A program made the translations under genes and the position numbers. A stretch of DNA of 64,000 nt from Actinomadura sp. NBRC 104412. GTDB lineage: Bacteria > Actinomycetota > Actinomycetes > Streptosporangiales > Streptosporangiaceae. This document shows positions 57,301 to 64,000 of this stretch, in pieces (the stretch's first letter is position 1; each line of letters begins with the position of its first letter). The notes under the pieces were generated by a model that worked only from the letters and a program-made list of their open reading frames with translations, was not told the DNA's origin and made no database searches. The stretch is taken from positions 62,001 through 126,000 of the forward strand of contig NZ_BSTM01000008.1 in NCBI RefSeq assembly GCF_030269515.1, read 5' to 3'.

Positions 57301-58070
57301 ACGAGGCCGCGCAGTACGACGACCTCGCCGGGCGCGTGCGCGAGGCGTTCAACAAGGCGTACGTGACCGAGGGCCGTATCAAGGGCGACACCCAGACCGC
57401 CTACGTGCTGGCGCTGTCGATGAACCTGCTGCCCGAGGCGGCGCGCAAGCCCGCCGCCGACCGTCTGGTGCAGTTGATCGAGGCGCGCGACTGGCACCTG
57501 TCCACCGGGTTCCTGGGGACGCCGCAGTTGCTGCCCGTGCTGACCGCCACCGGGCACACCGACGTGGCGTACCGGCTGCTGCACCAGCGCACCTTCCCGT
57601 CCTGGGGCTACCAGATCGACCGTGGCGCGACCACGATGTGGGAGCGCTGGGACTCCATCAGGCCGGACGGGTCGTTCCAGGACGCCGGGATGAACTCCTT
57701 CAACCACTACGCCTACGGTGCCGTGGGCGAATGGATGTACGAGAACATCACCGGCATCAGCGCGGGCGAGCCCGGCTACCGGCGCACGGTGATCCGCCCG
57801 CGCCCCGGCGGCGACGTGAACCGGGCGAGCGGCCGCTATGACTCGGTCTACGGCCCGATCGAGACGAGCTGGTGGGCCAAGGGCGGCCGGTTCCACCTCA
57901 CCGTGTCCGTTCCCGTGAACACCACCGCCGAGGTCTGGGTTCCGGCCCGGTCGGCGGCGGAGGTGTCGCAGAGCGGCGCCAGGTTCCTCCGCATGCAGGA
58001 CGGGGCCGCGGTCTTCACCGTCGGCTCCGGCACCTACCACTTCTCGGCGAGGTCGTCCGGCACGGGCTGA
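54324..58070 (+). CDS. Secreted GH78 alpha-L-rhamnosidase with duplicated CBM67-like domain
   Basis: 1,248 residues. Sec-type signal (basic n-region RPTQHRERFRST, hydrophobic core, cleavage near ALAAP, about residue 40). An N-terminal FN3-like GH78 domain (about 45-170) is followed by two nearly identical domains (177-331 and 346-503: SW(I/V)WYPEGDPAA, RYFRGSFDL, MTADDGFTAW(V/I)NGEQV) resembling the rhamnose-binding CBM67. Then come GH78 sandwich domains and an (alpha/alpha)6 catalytic barrel. DTPARDERLGWTGD holds the probable acid Glu (about 847) and GATTMWERWDS the base Glu (about 1107). GTG 54324 follows GGAGG. Removes terminal L-rhamnose outside the cell. Confidence 0.92.
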   Translation: MRTPQRPTQHRERFRSTLLILPAALVLVVTSGGAALAAPKGGGVRVLSTTTEYGERPLGLDDPAPRLSWRLGSPERNQSQSAYEIHVASSPAKLAKGDVWDSGKVASGQSVLVPYRGPALKPRTRYHWTVRVWDAHGRASSWSKPSWWETGLLDPAEWKGGWIGASADPDKPPALNGTSWIWYPEGDPAAGAPAGSRYFRGSFDLSGAVQRGRLVMTADDGFTAWVNGEQVADVEAGNDNWRRPVLVDVTGKLRQGRNTIAVKATNASASPAGLLGRLEVTTAEGVRTIDTSGDWRTVKDEPSGDWQAIGYDDSSWQAAKVAAAWGSGPWGRPQPADPTAPPSFSGASWVWYPEGDPAADAPEGTRYFRGSFDLTAVAQKGRLVMTADDGFTAWINGEQVADVEPGNDAWRRPVFVDVTGKLRQGRNTIAVKATNIAVNRPSPAGLLGRLEVTTAEGVRTIDTSGDWRTVKDEPSGDWQAIGYDDSSWQAAKVLAPWGSGPWGSVQAEPEPPGASLLRREFRLRGKRVAQARLYSTALGLYEAEINGHRVGEDVLAPGWTDYGTRVQYQTYDVTGLLRRGDNAIGVALAPGWYSGSVGMFGPRQYGDQPWLRAQLEVRYTDGTTDTIATGDGWRWSPGPVTSADLLMGESYDARLEQRGWSKPGFDDAAWRPVSPGTGITARPTAQIDAPIRVERELTPVKITQPRPGVHVFDLGQNMVGTVRLKVSGTAGQKVRIRHAEVLNKDGTIYTANLRTAKATDTYVLRGGGTEVYEPEFTFHGFRYVEVTGLPGAPSTGTVTGRVMHTAAPFTMDFKTNDGMLNQLHSNITWGQRGNFLSVPTDTPARDERLGWTGDINVFSRTATYNMESARFLSKWMQDMRDTQGSNGAFPDVAPRIGGLGEGVAGWGDAGVTVPWNLYRAYGDRRVLEQNYPAMRKWIAYLENNSNGLLRPAAGYGDWLNINDETPKDVISTAYFAYVTDLVADIARVLGKKDEAAQYDDLAGRVREAFNKAYVTEGRIKGDTQTAYVLALSMNLLPEAARKPAADRLVQLIEARDWHLSTGFLGTPQLLPVLTATGHTDVAYRLLHQRTFPSWGYQIDRGATTMWERWDSIRPDGSFQDAGMNSFNHYAYGAVGEWMYENITGISAGEPGYRRTVIRPRPGGDVNRASGRYDSVYGPIETSWWAKGGRFHLTVSVPVNTTAEVWVPARSAAEVSQSGARFLRMQDGAAVFTVGSGTYHFSARSSGTG
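54852..55832 (+). repeat. Tandem duplication of a domain within the first rhamnosidase
   Basis: Segments 54852-55316 and 55359-55832 are near-identical over 465 bases except a 9-base insertion in the second (IAVNRP region) and scattered substitutions concentrated in the first third. The stretch coding for TSGDWRTVKDEPSGDWQAIG is the same in both, suggesting a recent duplication or gene conversion. Confidence 0.9.
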
Positions 58071-58090
58071 CCCGCCGGCCGGTCCTCACG

Positions 58091-58125
58091 CGGCGGGAGG
58101 GCGTCCCCTGCCCGCTCTCCCGCCG
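58091..58125 (+). terminator. Stem-loop between the first and second rhamnosidase genes
   Basis: CGGCGGGAGGGCG (58091-58103) pairs with CGCTCTCCCGCCG (58113-58125) with one G-U and a 9-base loop, 20 bases after the stop. Confidence 0.7.
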
Positions 58126-58171
58126 CCCCATCTCCCCACCCACCCCACCCCCCGCCTGAGGAGACAGACCC

Positions 58172-60922
58172 GTGTCCCTTCCTCGAACCCGTCGTGCCCT
58201 TCTCGCCTCCGTCTCCGCCGCATCGCTGCTCGTTCCCGTCGTGGCGATGCCCGGTACGTCCAACGCGGCCGTGTTCGCCGCCGGGCATGCGCCCAAGGCG
58301 CCGGTGGAGCTCACCGTTGGCGACCGCGCCGAACCGCTGAACGTGCAGGGAACCCCTTTGTTCGGCTGGCGCCCCCGTGACGCCGACCCAGGTGAGGTCC
58401 AGTCGGCCTACCAGATCGTCGTCCACACCGACCCTCCCACCGGGCGCGCCAAGACCGTCTGGGACAGCGGCAAGGTGACATCGTCCCGGCAGGAGTACGT
58501 GCCGTACGCAGGCCCCGCCCTTGAGCATGGCGCGTCCTACACATGGAAGGTCCGCACCTGGGACAAGACCGGGAAGAAGTCCTCCTGGTCGCGGCCCGCG
58601 TCCTTCGACATCGGCCTGCGGGACGAGGACTGGCAGGCGTACTGGATCCGCCGCGCCACCACGGAGGCCGACGACTACACCCTGGCGCGCAAGGACATCA
58701 CCGTGGGCGCGTCCCGTGTCGTGCGGGCGCGCGTGTACGTGACGGCGAGCCACCAGTACGCGTTGCACCTGAACGGCGAGGTCATCGACCGCGGCCCGGC
58801 GTTCTCCTACCCCGACGAGGGCTTCTACAGGACCGTCGACGTCACCGACAAGCTGCGGGCGGGACGGCAGGCCACGATTGGAGCGCTCTACCACTGGTAC
58901 GGCTCGGGGCAGGGCCGTCCCAGGAGCGAGCGCGGGCTGCTGGTGCGCCTGGTCATCGACCACGCCGACGGCAGCCGCCAGGTCGTCGTCACCGACGGGA
59001 CCTGGCGGGTGACGCGCGGCCCGTGGAAGCAGGCGCCGCGCCGCAACGGCGACGGCGGCGACTACATCGAGGAGATCGACGGTCCCGCGCAGCAGGCCCT
59101 GGACGGCTGGGACCGTCCCGGCTTCGACGCCTCCGGCTGGGAGGCGGCCGAGGTCATCGGCGCCCACCCCACCCCGGTGTTCAAGCGGCTCCAGGGACAG
59201 GAGGCCGGGCTGACCTTCCGGACCGTCCGCCCCAAGAAGGTCACGCGGCTCGGCTCCGGCGCCCTGGTCGCCGACTTCGGCACCGTCATCCCGGCCGTCC
59301 CGGTGGTGCGGTTCCGCGACGGGGAGGCGGGACGGCACGTGGCCATGGAGGCGGGGTACGTGCTCACCGCCGACGGCTCGGTGTCACGTTCCAGCCGCGA
59401 CAACCAGAACACCGACCTCAGCTTCGGCTACACCCAGCGCGACGGCGACCAGACGTACCGGCCCTTCACCTACGTGGGCTGGCGTTACTTCGAGATCCCT
59501 CCGGGCACGGGCGTGAGGCCCGAGGACATCTCCGCCGTCGTCCAGCACACCGACGTGGACCTGTCGCGGACGGCCCGGCTGCGCACGTCCAACCCCGGCG
59601 TGGACGCCGCCTACGACCTGATGCGGCGGTCGGCCCTGTACGGGGCGCAGACCCAGTTCCTCGACACCCCGACCCGGGAGAAGGGCCAGTTCCTCGGTGA
59701 CGCCGTGGACGTCTCCCTGGCCACGATGGCCGCGTACGGGGAACGGAGGCTCACCCGGCAGGCGATCGGCGAGTTCATCGCCTCCCAGGCCCGCTACTGG
59801 CCGGACGGCCGGCTCAACGCCGTCTACCCCAACGGTGACGGGGGCCGCGACATCCCCGACTACACCGAGATGTTCCCCGGCTGGGTGTGGGACTACTACG
59901 AGCAGTCGGGCGACGCCGCCACGCTCGCCCGCGCGTACCCGGTGATGAACGCCGTCGCCGGCTACGTGCGGCGGCACATCAACGCCGATACCGGGCTGGT
60001 CACCGACCTGACCGGGGGTTCCGGCGACTACCGGTTCGGCATCATCGACTGGCCCGCGACCATGCGCTACGGCCACGACATGGACACCGCCGCCCGCACG
60101 GTCATCAACATCCTGGCGGTGGACGTGTTCAACGCCTCCGCCCGTACCGCCGAGGCCCTGGGCAAGGCGGACGAGGCCGCCGCGTTCCGCCGCGAAGCGC
60201 AGACCCTGACGACGGCCATCAACGCCAAGCTGCGCCGCGCCTCCGACGGCGTCTACATCGACGGGCTCAAGGCGGACGGCTCGCAGAGCACCCACGCCTC
60301 CCAGATCGCCAACGCCTTCGCCCTCGCGTACGGCGTGGCACCCGACCGTGCCCGCATCCTGGACTACGTCACAAGCCTCGGCATGCAGATGGGCCCGTTC
60401 ACGGTGCATCGCCTGATGCAGGCCCTGGGTGAGCGGCCGGAGCCGTTCGTCACCCGCCTCACCGACAAGGAAGGCCACGGCTGGGGCAACATCCTCGCCC
60501 GCGGCGGCACGTTCACCTGGGAGTCCTGGGACGCGCCCGAGACGGGGCAAAGCCACTCCCACCCCTGGGGCGCCACCGCGCTGCTCGACATCCACCAGAC
60601 CCTCCTGGGCGTCACCGTCACCTCGCCTGCGGGCGCGACGGTACGGGTGCGTCCGCCCGGTTCTGGTGTGGACCGCGCGTCCGGAACCATCCCGCTGCAA
60701 CGCGGCGACGTGGCGGTGGACTGGCGCCGCGGCGGCCACGGCTTCTCCATGTCGGTCGAGATCCCGGTGAACATGCGCGCCGAGGTCCACGTCCCGGCCG
60801 CCTCGCCCGCTTCGGTACGGGTGAAGGGCCACGCCCGCTTCGTCGGCATGCGCGACGGCCACGCCGTGTACGAGGTCGGCTCGGGACGCGTCGATTTCAT
60901 CTCCGGAAAGGCAGGGGCCTGA
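58172..60922 (+). CDS. Secreted GH78 alpha-L-rhamnosidase family protein
   Basis: 916 residues. N-terminal export signal with a twin Arg (LPRTRRALLASVSAASLLVP, cleavage near SNAAV), Tat or Sec. GH78 layout: FN3-like domain with FGWRPRDADPGEVQSAYQIV, rhamnosidase N domain, catalytic barrel and C-terminal sandwich. No CBM67-like duplication. The acid motif is altered to DTPTREKGQFLGDAVD (Glu about 503) and the base motif is GGTFTWESWDAPETG (Glu about 784). This variant ending (EKGQFLGD) marks a different GH78 subgroup, so linkage specificity probably differs from the first enzyme. GTG start after GAGGAGACAG. Confidence 0.9.
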   Translation: MSLPRTRRALLASVSAASLLVPVVAMPGTSNAAVFAAGHAPKAPVELTVGDRAEPLNVQGTPLFGWRPRDADPGEVQSAYQIVVHTDPPTGRAKTVWDSGKVTSSRQEYVPYAGPALEHGASYTWKVRTWDKTGKKSSWSRPASFDIGLRDEDWQAYWIRRATTEADDYTLARKDITVGASRVVRARVYVTASHQYALHLNGEVIDRGPAFSYPDEGFYRTVDVTDKLRAGRQATIGALYHWYGSGQGRPRSERGLLVRLVIDHADGSRQVVVTDGTWRVTRGPWKQAPRRNGDGGDYIEEIDGPAQQALDGWDRPGFDASGWEAAEVIGAHPTPVFKRLQGQEAGLTFRTVRPKKVTRLGSGALVADFGTVIPAVPVVRFRDGEAGRHVAMEAGYVLTADGSVSRSSRDNQNTDLSFGYTQRDGDQTYRPFTYVGWRYFEIPPGTGVRPEDISAVVQHTDVDLSRTARLRTSNPGVDAAYDLMRRSALYGAQTQFLDTPTREKGQFLGDAVDVSLATMAAYGERRLTRQAIGEFIASQARYWPDGRLNAVYPNGDGGRDIPDYTEMFPGWVWDYYEQSGDAATLARAYPVMNAVAGYVRRHINADTGLVTDLTGGSGDYRFGIIDWPATMRYGHDMDTAARTVINILAVDVFNASARTAEALGKADEAAAFRREAQTLTTAINAKLRRASDGVYIDGLKADGSQSTHASQIANAFALAYGVAPDRARILDYVTSLGMQMGPFTVHRLMQALGERPEPFVTRLTDKEGHGWGNILARGGTFTWESWDAPETGQSHSHPWGATALLDIHQTLLGVTVTSPAGATVRVRPPGSGVDRASGTIPLQRGDVAVDWRRGGHGFSMSVEIPVNMRAEVHVPAASPASVRVKGHARFVGMRDGHAVYEVGSGRVDFISGKAGA

Positions 60923-60923
60923 C

Positions 60924-63900
60924 ATGACGGACCCGATCTCCCGCCGCCGCTTCGTCCAGGCGGGCGGCATCACCGCGGCGGCCGTGGGCGCCGCCGGAAC
61001 GATCGCGCCGGCGACGGCCGAGGCCGCTCCCGCCACACCCGGCCTTCGTCCCATTGACCTGCGGGTCGACCACCTGCGTTCGCCACTGGGGATCGACGAC
61101 ACCACGCCGACGCTGAGCTGGCGGTTCGCCCCGGGTCCACGCGATCAGGCGCCGACCGCGTACCAGATCAAGGTGACCGGCGACGGTCTGCTCTGGGACT
61201 CCGGGAAGGTCCGCGGCTCCGCGGTATCGGCCGTGTACGCGGGGCGTCCCCTGCGGTCCCGGCAGCGCGTCTCCTGGCGGGTCCGTGTGTGGGACGCGCA
61301 GGGCCGCCCGTCGCCGTGGAGCGAGCCGTCGTCCTGGGAGATGGGCCTTCTGGACGCCGACGACTGGACGGCGTCCTGGATCGGCCACCCGGACTGGAAC
61401 GAGCCCGAGCCCAACCCCGTCACGATCAGCTTCCCGGCGCGCACCGCCCGCTACGTCCGGCTGGAGGTGTCCCGGCTCGGCCTGCCCCTCAAGGAGGGCT
61501 GGCCGTACAAGGTGTCCCGGCTGCAACTCGCCGAGATCGTCGTGGCGGACGGCGACGCGGGCGAGAACCTGGCCCTGCACGCCACCGTCACCGCCTCCGA
61601 GACCTACACGGCGCCGGGCCAGTGGGAACCGAGGGCGGCCACCGACGGATCGCTCACCAGCGAGAGCGCCCCGTTCGGCTACACCAGCCTGGAACACCGG
61701 GAACAGGACCTCGCCACGCCCATCTGGGTACAGGTGGACCTCGGCGCCGCACGCCGCTTCGACCGGGTCGTCCTCTACCCCCGCACCGACACGCTGACCG
61801 ACGACGGGAAGACGGCCAACTTCCCCGAGGACTTCAAGGTGCAGACCTCCTCGGACGGGGCGTCCTTCGACACGGCCGCGACCGTCGAAGGGCAGGAGGC
61901 GCCGCCACCGCTGCGCCGCGCTCCGTCGGCGCTGCCGGTCTTCACCAAGCGGGTCGACGTGGGCAAGCGGATCCGGAGCGCGCGGCTCTACGCCACCGCG
62001 CTGGGCGTCCTCGACCTCACCGTCAACGGGCGCCCGGTGAGCAGGGCCGTCCTGGAACCGCCGAACACCGACCACAAGGAACGGCTGGTCTATTCCACCT
62101 ACGACGTCACCGGGCTGCTCCACCGTGGCGCGAACGAGCTGCGCGTGGAACTGGGCAATGGCATGGCGCACGTGCCCGCCACCCCCGGCCGGTACCAGAA
62201 GCTCACCCGCAGCGACGGCGCCCCCGCCTTCCTCCTCCAGATGGAGATCACCTACAGCGACGGCCGCCGTGCCGTGATCGGCAGCGACCCGAGCTGGCGC
62301 ACCGCGCTGGGCGCCACCATGTTCAGCGGCTGGTACGGCGGCGAGGACCACGACGCGCGGCGCGTCCCCGACGACTGGGTCGCCGCCGTCCGCCGCGACC
62401 CGCCCACCGCGCGGCTGACCGCGCGGGCGGCGCCGCCGATCGAGCACGTGGAGACCGTCCGCACCAAGAAGATCACCCAGCCCCGGGACGGGGTGTACGT
62501 GGTCGACCTCGGCACCAACATCGCGGGCTGGCCGGTGCTGCGCGTCAGCGGCCCGGCCGGGACGAGGGTGACGATGCGGCCCGGCGAGCTGCTCGCCGCC
62601 GATGGCACGGTCAGCCAGCACACCACCGGCTCGCCGATCTGGGACACCTACATTCTGTCCGGCAAGGGCGTGGAGACCTGGCATCCGCGTTTCGTCTACC
62701 ACGGCTTCCGCTACGTGCAACTGGAAGGGCTGCCGTCGGCGCCGGACGAGGACACCGTCTCGGGGATGGTGCTCCGCACCGCCAACGAGCGCGCGGGCGG
62801 CTTCACCAGCTCGCACCCCCTGATCAACGACATCCACAAGATCATCGACCGGGCGGTGCAGGGCAACATGTACTCGGTCCTGACCGACTGCCCGCACCGG
62901 GAGAAGCTGGGCTGGCTGGAGCAGGCCAACCTGGTCTTCCCCGCGGTCGCCCGCAACTACGACGTGGCCGCCTACTACGCGGAGATCGTGCGCAACATCG
63001 CCGAGGCGCAGACCGCCGACGGTCTCGTCCCGGACATCGCGCCGGAGTACACGGTGTTCAGCGGCGGGTTCCGCGACGACCCCAACTGGGGCAACGTCAT
63101 CATCTTCGCGCCGTGGCAGATGTACCGCGCCTACGGAGACACCGCCACGCTGCGCACCTACTACGGCCACATGCGGCGGTACCTGGACTACCTGTCCGGC
63201 AAGGCCGAGGGCGACCTGCTCGACTACGGGCTGGGGGACTGGATCACCTTCGACCCGAGCACTCCGGTCGGCGTCACCGCCACCTTCGGCTACCACCGCG
63301 CCGCCACGGCGCTCGCGCAGATCGCCGAGGTCATCGGCGAGGACGCGGACGCCGCCCGCTACACCGCGCTGGCCGCCCGCATCGGCGACGCGTTCAACGC
63401 CAAGTACCTCAAGGAGAACACCTACGGGTCCGGCAGCCAGGCATGCGACGCCCTGGCCCTGGACATGGGGATCGTGCCGGCCGACCGGCGCCAGGCCGTC
63501 CTCGACCACCTGATCGGGAGCATCCGCGACAAGGGCTACCACCTCACCGTCGGGGAGATCGCCCTGCCGTCGGTGTTCCGCGTGCTGTCGGCGGCGGGCC
63601 GCGACGACATCGTGTACGCGGTCGCCACGCAGACCACCAGCCCCAGCTACGGCTACCAGGTGGTGCACGGCGCCACCTCCCTCACCGAGAACTGGGACGG
63701 CCCGACCTCCGGCAACTCCCAGAACCACTTCATGCTCGGCGCGATCGACGAGTGGTTCGCCGCCGGGCTGGCCGGGCTGGGGCAGGCGGACGACTCGGTC
63801 GCGTACCGGAAACTGCTGGTCCGCCCGGCGGTGGTGGGGGACCTGACCTCCGCGGGCGCCTACTACCAGACCCCCTTCGGCAAGGCGTCCAGCTCCTGGC

Positions 63901-64000
63901 GCCGGACCGGCACCACCCTCCGCCTGGACGTGACCGTCCCGCCGGGCGCCACCGCCCGCGTGGAGGTCCCGCTCCTGGGCGGCACCAGACGTCCCGACGC
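60924..64000 (+). CDS. Secreted GH78 alpha-L-rhamnosidase with discoidin-like insert, 3' end outside window
   Basis: At least 1,025 residues, open to the window end. Clear Tat signal: SRRRFVQAGGITAAAVGAAG. FN3-like domain (about 40-150), then an inserted F5/8-type C (discoidin) carbohydrate-binding domain at about 160-320 (ENLALHATVTASETYTAPGQ, ATPIWVQVDLGAARRFDRVV), then GH78 sandwich and catalytic barrel. DCPHREKLGWLEQ holds the acid Glu (about 660) and GATSLTENWDGPTSGNSQNH the base (about 922). Its start lies two bases after the previous stop, so the two rhamnosidases are co-transcribed. Substrate polymer unknown. Confidence 0.9.
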   Translation, partial: MTDPISRRRFVQAGGITAAAVGAAGTIAPATAEAAPATPGLRPIDLRVDHLRSPLGIDDTTPTLSWRFAPGPRDQAPTAYQIKVTGDGLLWDSGKVRGSAVSAVYAGRPLRSRQRVSWRVRVWDAQGRPSPWSEPSSWEMGLLDADDWTASWIGHPDWNEPEPNPVTISFPARTARYVRLEVSRLGLPLKEGWPYKVSRLQLAEIVVADGDAGENLALHATVTASETYTAPGQWEPRAATDGSLTSESAPFGYTSLEHREQDLATPIWVQVDLGAARRFDRVVLYPRTDTLTDDGKTANFPEDFKVQTSSDGASFDTAATVEGQEAPPPLRRAPSALPVFTKRVDVGKRIRSARLYATALGVLDLTVNGRPVSRAVLEPPNTDHKERLVYSTYDVTGLLHRGANELRVELGNGMAHVPATPGRYQKLTRSDGAPAFLLQMEITYSDGRRAVIGSDPSWRTALGATMFSGWYGGEDHDARRVPDDWVAAVRRDPPTARLTARAAPPIEHVETVRTKKITQPRDGVYVVDLGTNIAGWPVLRVSGPAGTRVTMRPGELLAADGTVSQHTTGSPIWDTYILSGKGVETWHPRFVYHGFRYVQLEGLPSAPDEDTVSGMVLRTANERAGGFTSSHPLINDIHKIIDRAVQGNMYSVLTDCPHREKLGWLEQANLVFPAVARNYDVAAYYAEIVRNIAEAQTADGLVPDIAPEYTVFSGGFRDDPNWGNVIIFAPWQMYRAYGDTATLRTYYGHMRRYLDYLSGKAEGDLLDYGLGDWITFDPSTPVGVTATFGYHRAATALAQIAEVIGEDADAARYTALAARIGDAFNAKYLKENTYGSGSQACDALALDMGIVPADRRQAVLDHLIGSIRDKGYHLTVGEIALPSVFRVLSAAGRDDIVYAVATQTTSPSYGYQVVHGATSLTENWDGPTSGNSQNHFMLGAIDEWFAAGLAGLGQADDSVAYRKLLVRPAVVGDLTSAGAYYQTPFGKASSSWRRTGTTLRLDVTVPPGATARVEVPLLGGTRRPD

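Noticed and set aside
55365..58040. 891-codon minus-strand ORF opposite the first rhamnosidase
   Set aside because: Shadow frame; repeats in it merely mirror the duplicated domain on the plus strand.
60897..63728. 943-codon minus-strand ORF at the right end
   Set aside because: Antisense of the third rhamnosidase, which has a Tat signal and both catalytic motifs in the plus frame open to the window end.

Overview
The window is uniformly high-GC DNA with GTG/TTG starts, dense 4-base ATGA/GTGA gene overlaps, LuxR-type LAL regulators, ECF sigma/anti-sigma pairs and F420-type oxidoreductases. This points to a chromosome of a filamentous actinomycete. A Streptosporangiales/Actinomadura-like host is my best guess, but that is inference from gene content and not from a marker gene. 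No rRNA, tRNA, CRISPR array, insertion sequence or phage gene was found.

Layout. (a) 1-2880: a cobalamin ABC importer (btuF-btuC-btuD, minus strand) behind a recognisable B12 riboswitch. (b) 3.2-10.5 kb: an ECF sigma factor overlapping a triple-VOC-domain protein, an alpha/beta hydrolase, an LtrA membrane protein, a DUF559 nuclease-like protein, a small VOC protein and an unrecognised DUF1444-like protein. Two stretches here appear to hold no gene. (c) 10.5-18.7 kb: flippase-like membrane protein, MpaB-type oxygenase, SCP-x-type thiolase, threonine aldolase, coiled-coil protein, histidine phosphatase, two coupled small membrane proteins and a NERD-domain protein. (d) 19-25 kb: hrpB helicase whose conserved C-terminus is thrown out of frame by a 16-bp unit present three times. 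It is followed by a TetR regulator divergent from a DrrAB-like ABC exporter, with paired operator-like sites between them. (e) 25-30.6 kb: sigma/anti-sigma/lipoprotein module, a nucleotidyl-cyclase-like protein, F420/PPOX protein, DUF2269-like membrane protein and DUF4429-SHOCT protein. (f) 30.6-38.5 kb: cholesterol-oxidase-like GMC enzyme coupled to an alpha/beta hydrolase with a Cys in the nucleophile position, a large LAL regulator and a membrane-anchored dual-specificity phosphatase.

(g) 38.6-64 kb is the main story: an L-rhamnose utilisation locus. Divergent operons flank a LacI-type regulator with two ACGT-centred operator-like sites. The minus operon is lacI-lutA-lutB-lutC-rhaB. The plus operon is rhaT-rhaP-rhaQ-rhaS (importer), rhaM (mutarotase), rhaI (isomerase), rhaEW (fused aldolase/lactaldehyde dehydrogenase) and a second sugar isomerase. 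Three large exported GH78 alpha-L-rhamnosidases follow, the last cut by the window end. Read together: secreted rhamnosidases release L-rhamnose and RhaTPQS imports it. RhaM/RhaI/RhaB convert it to rhamnulose-1-phosphate, and RhaEW cleaves that to DHAP plus L-lactaldehyde and oxidises the latter to L-lactate. LutABC then takes lactate to pyruvate. The individual functions are family knowledge; the closed pathway is inferred from gene order and shared control.
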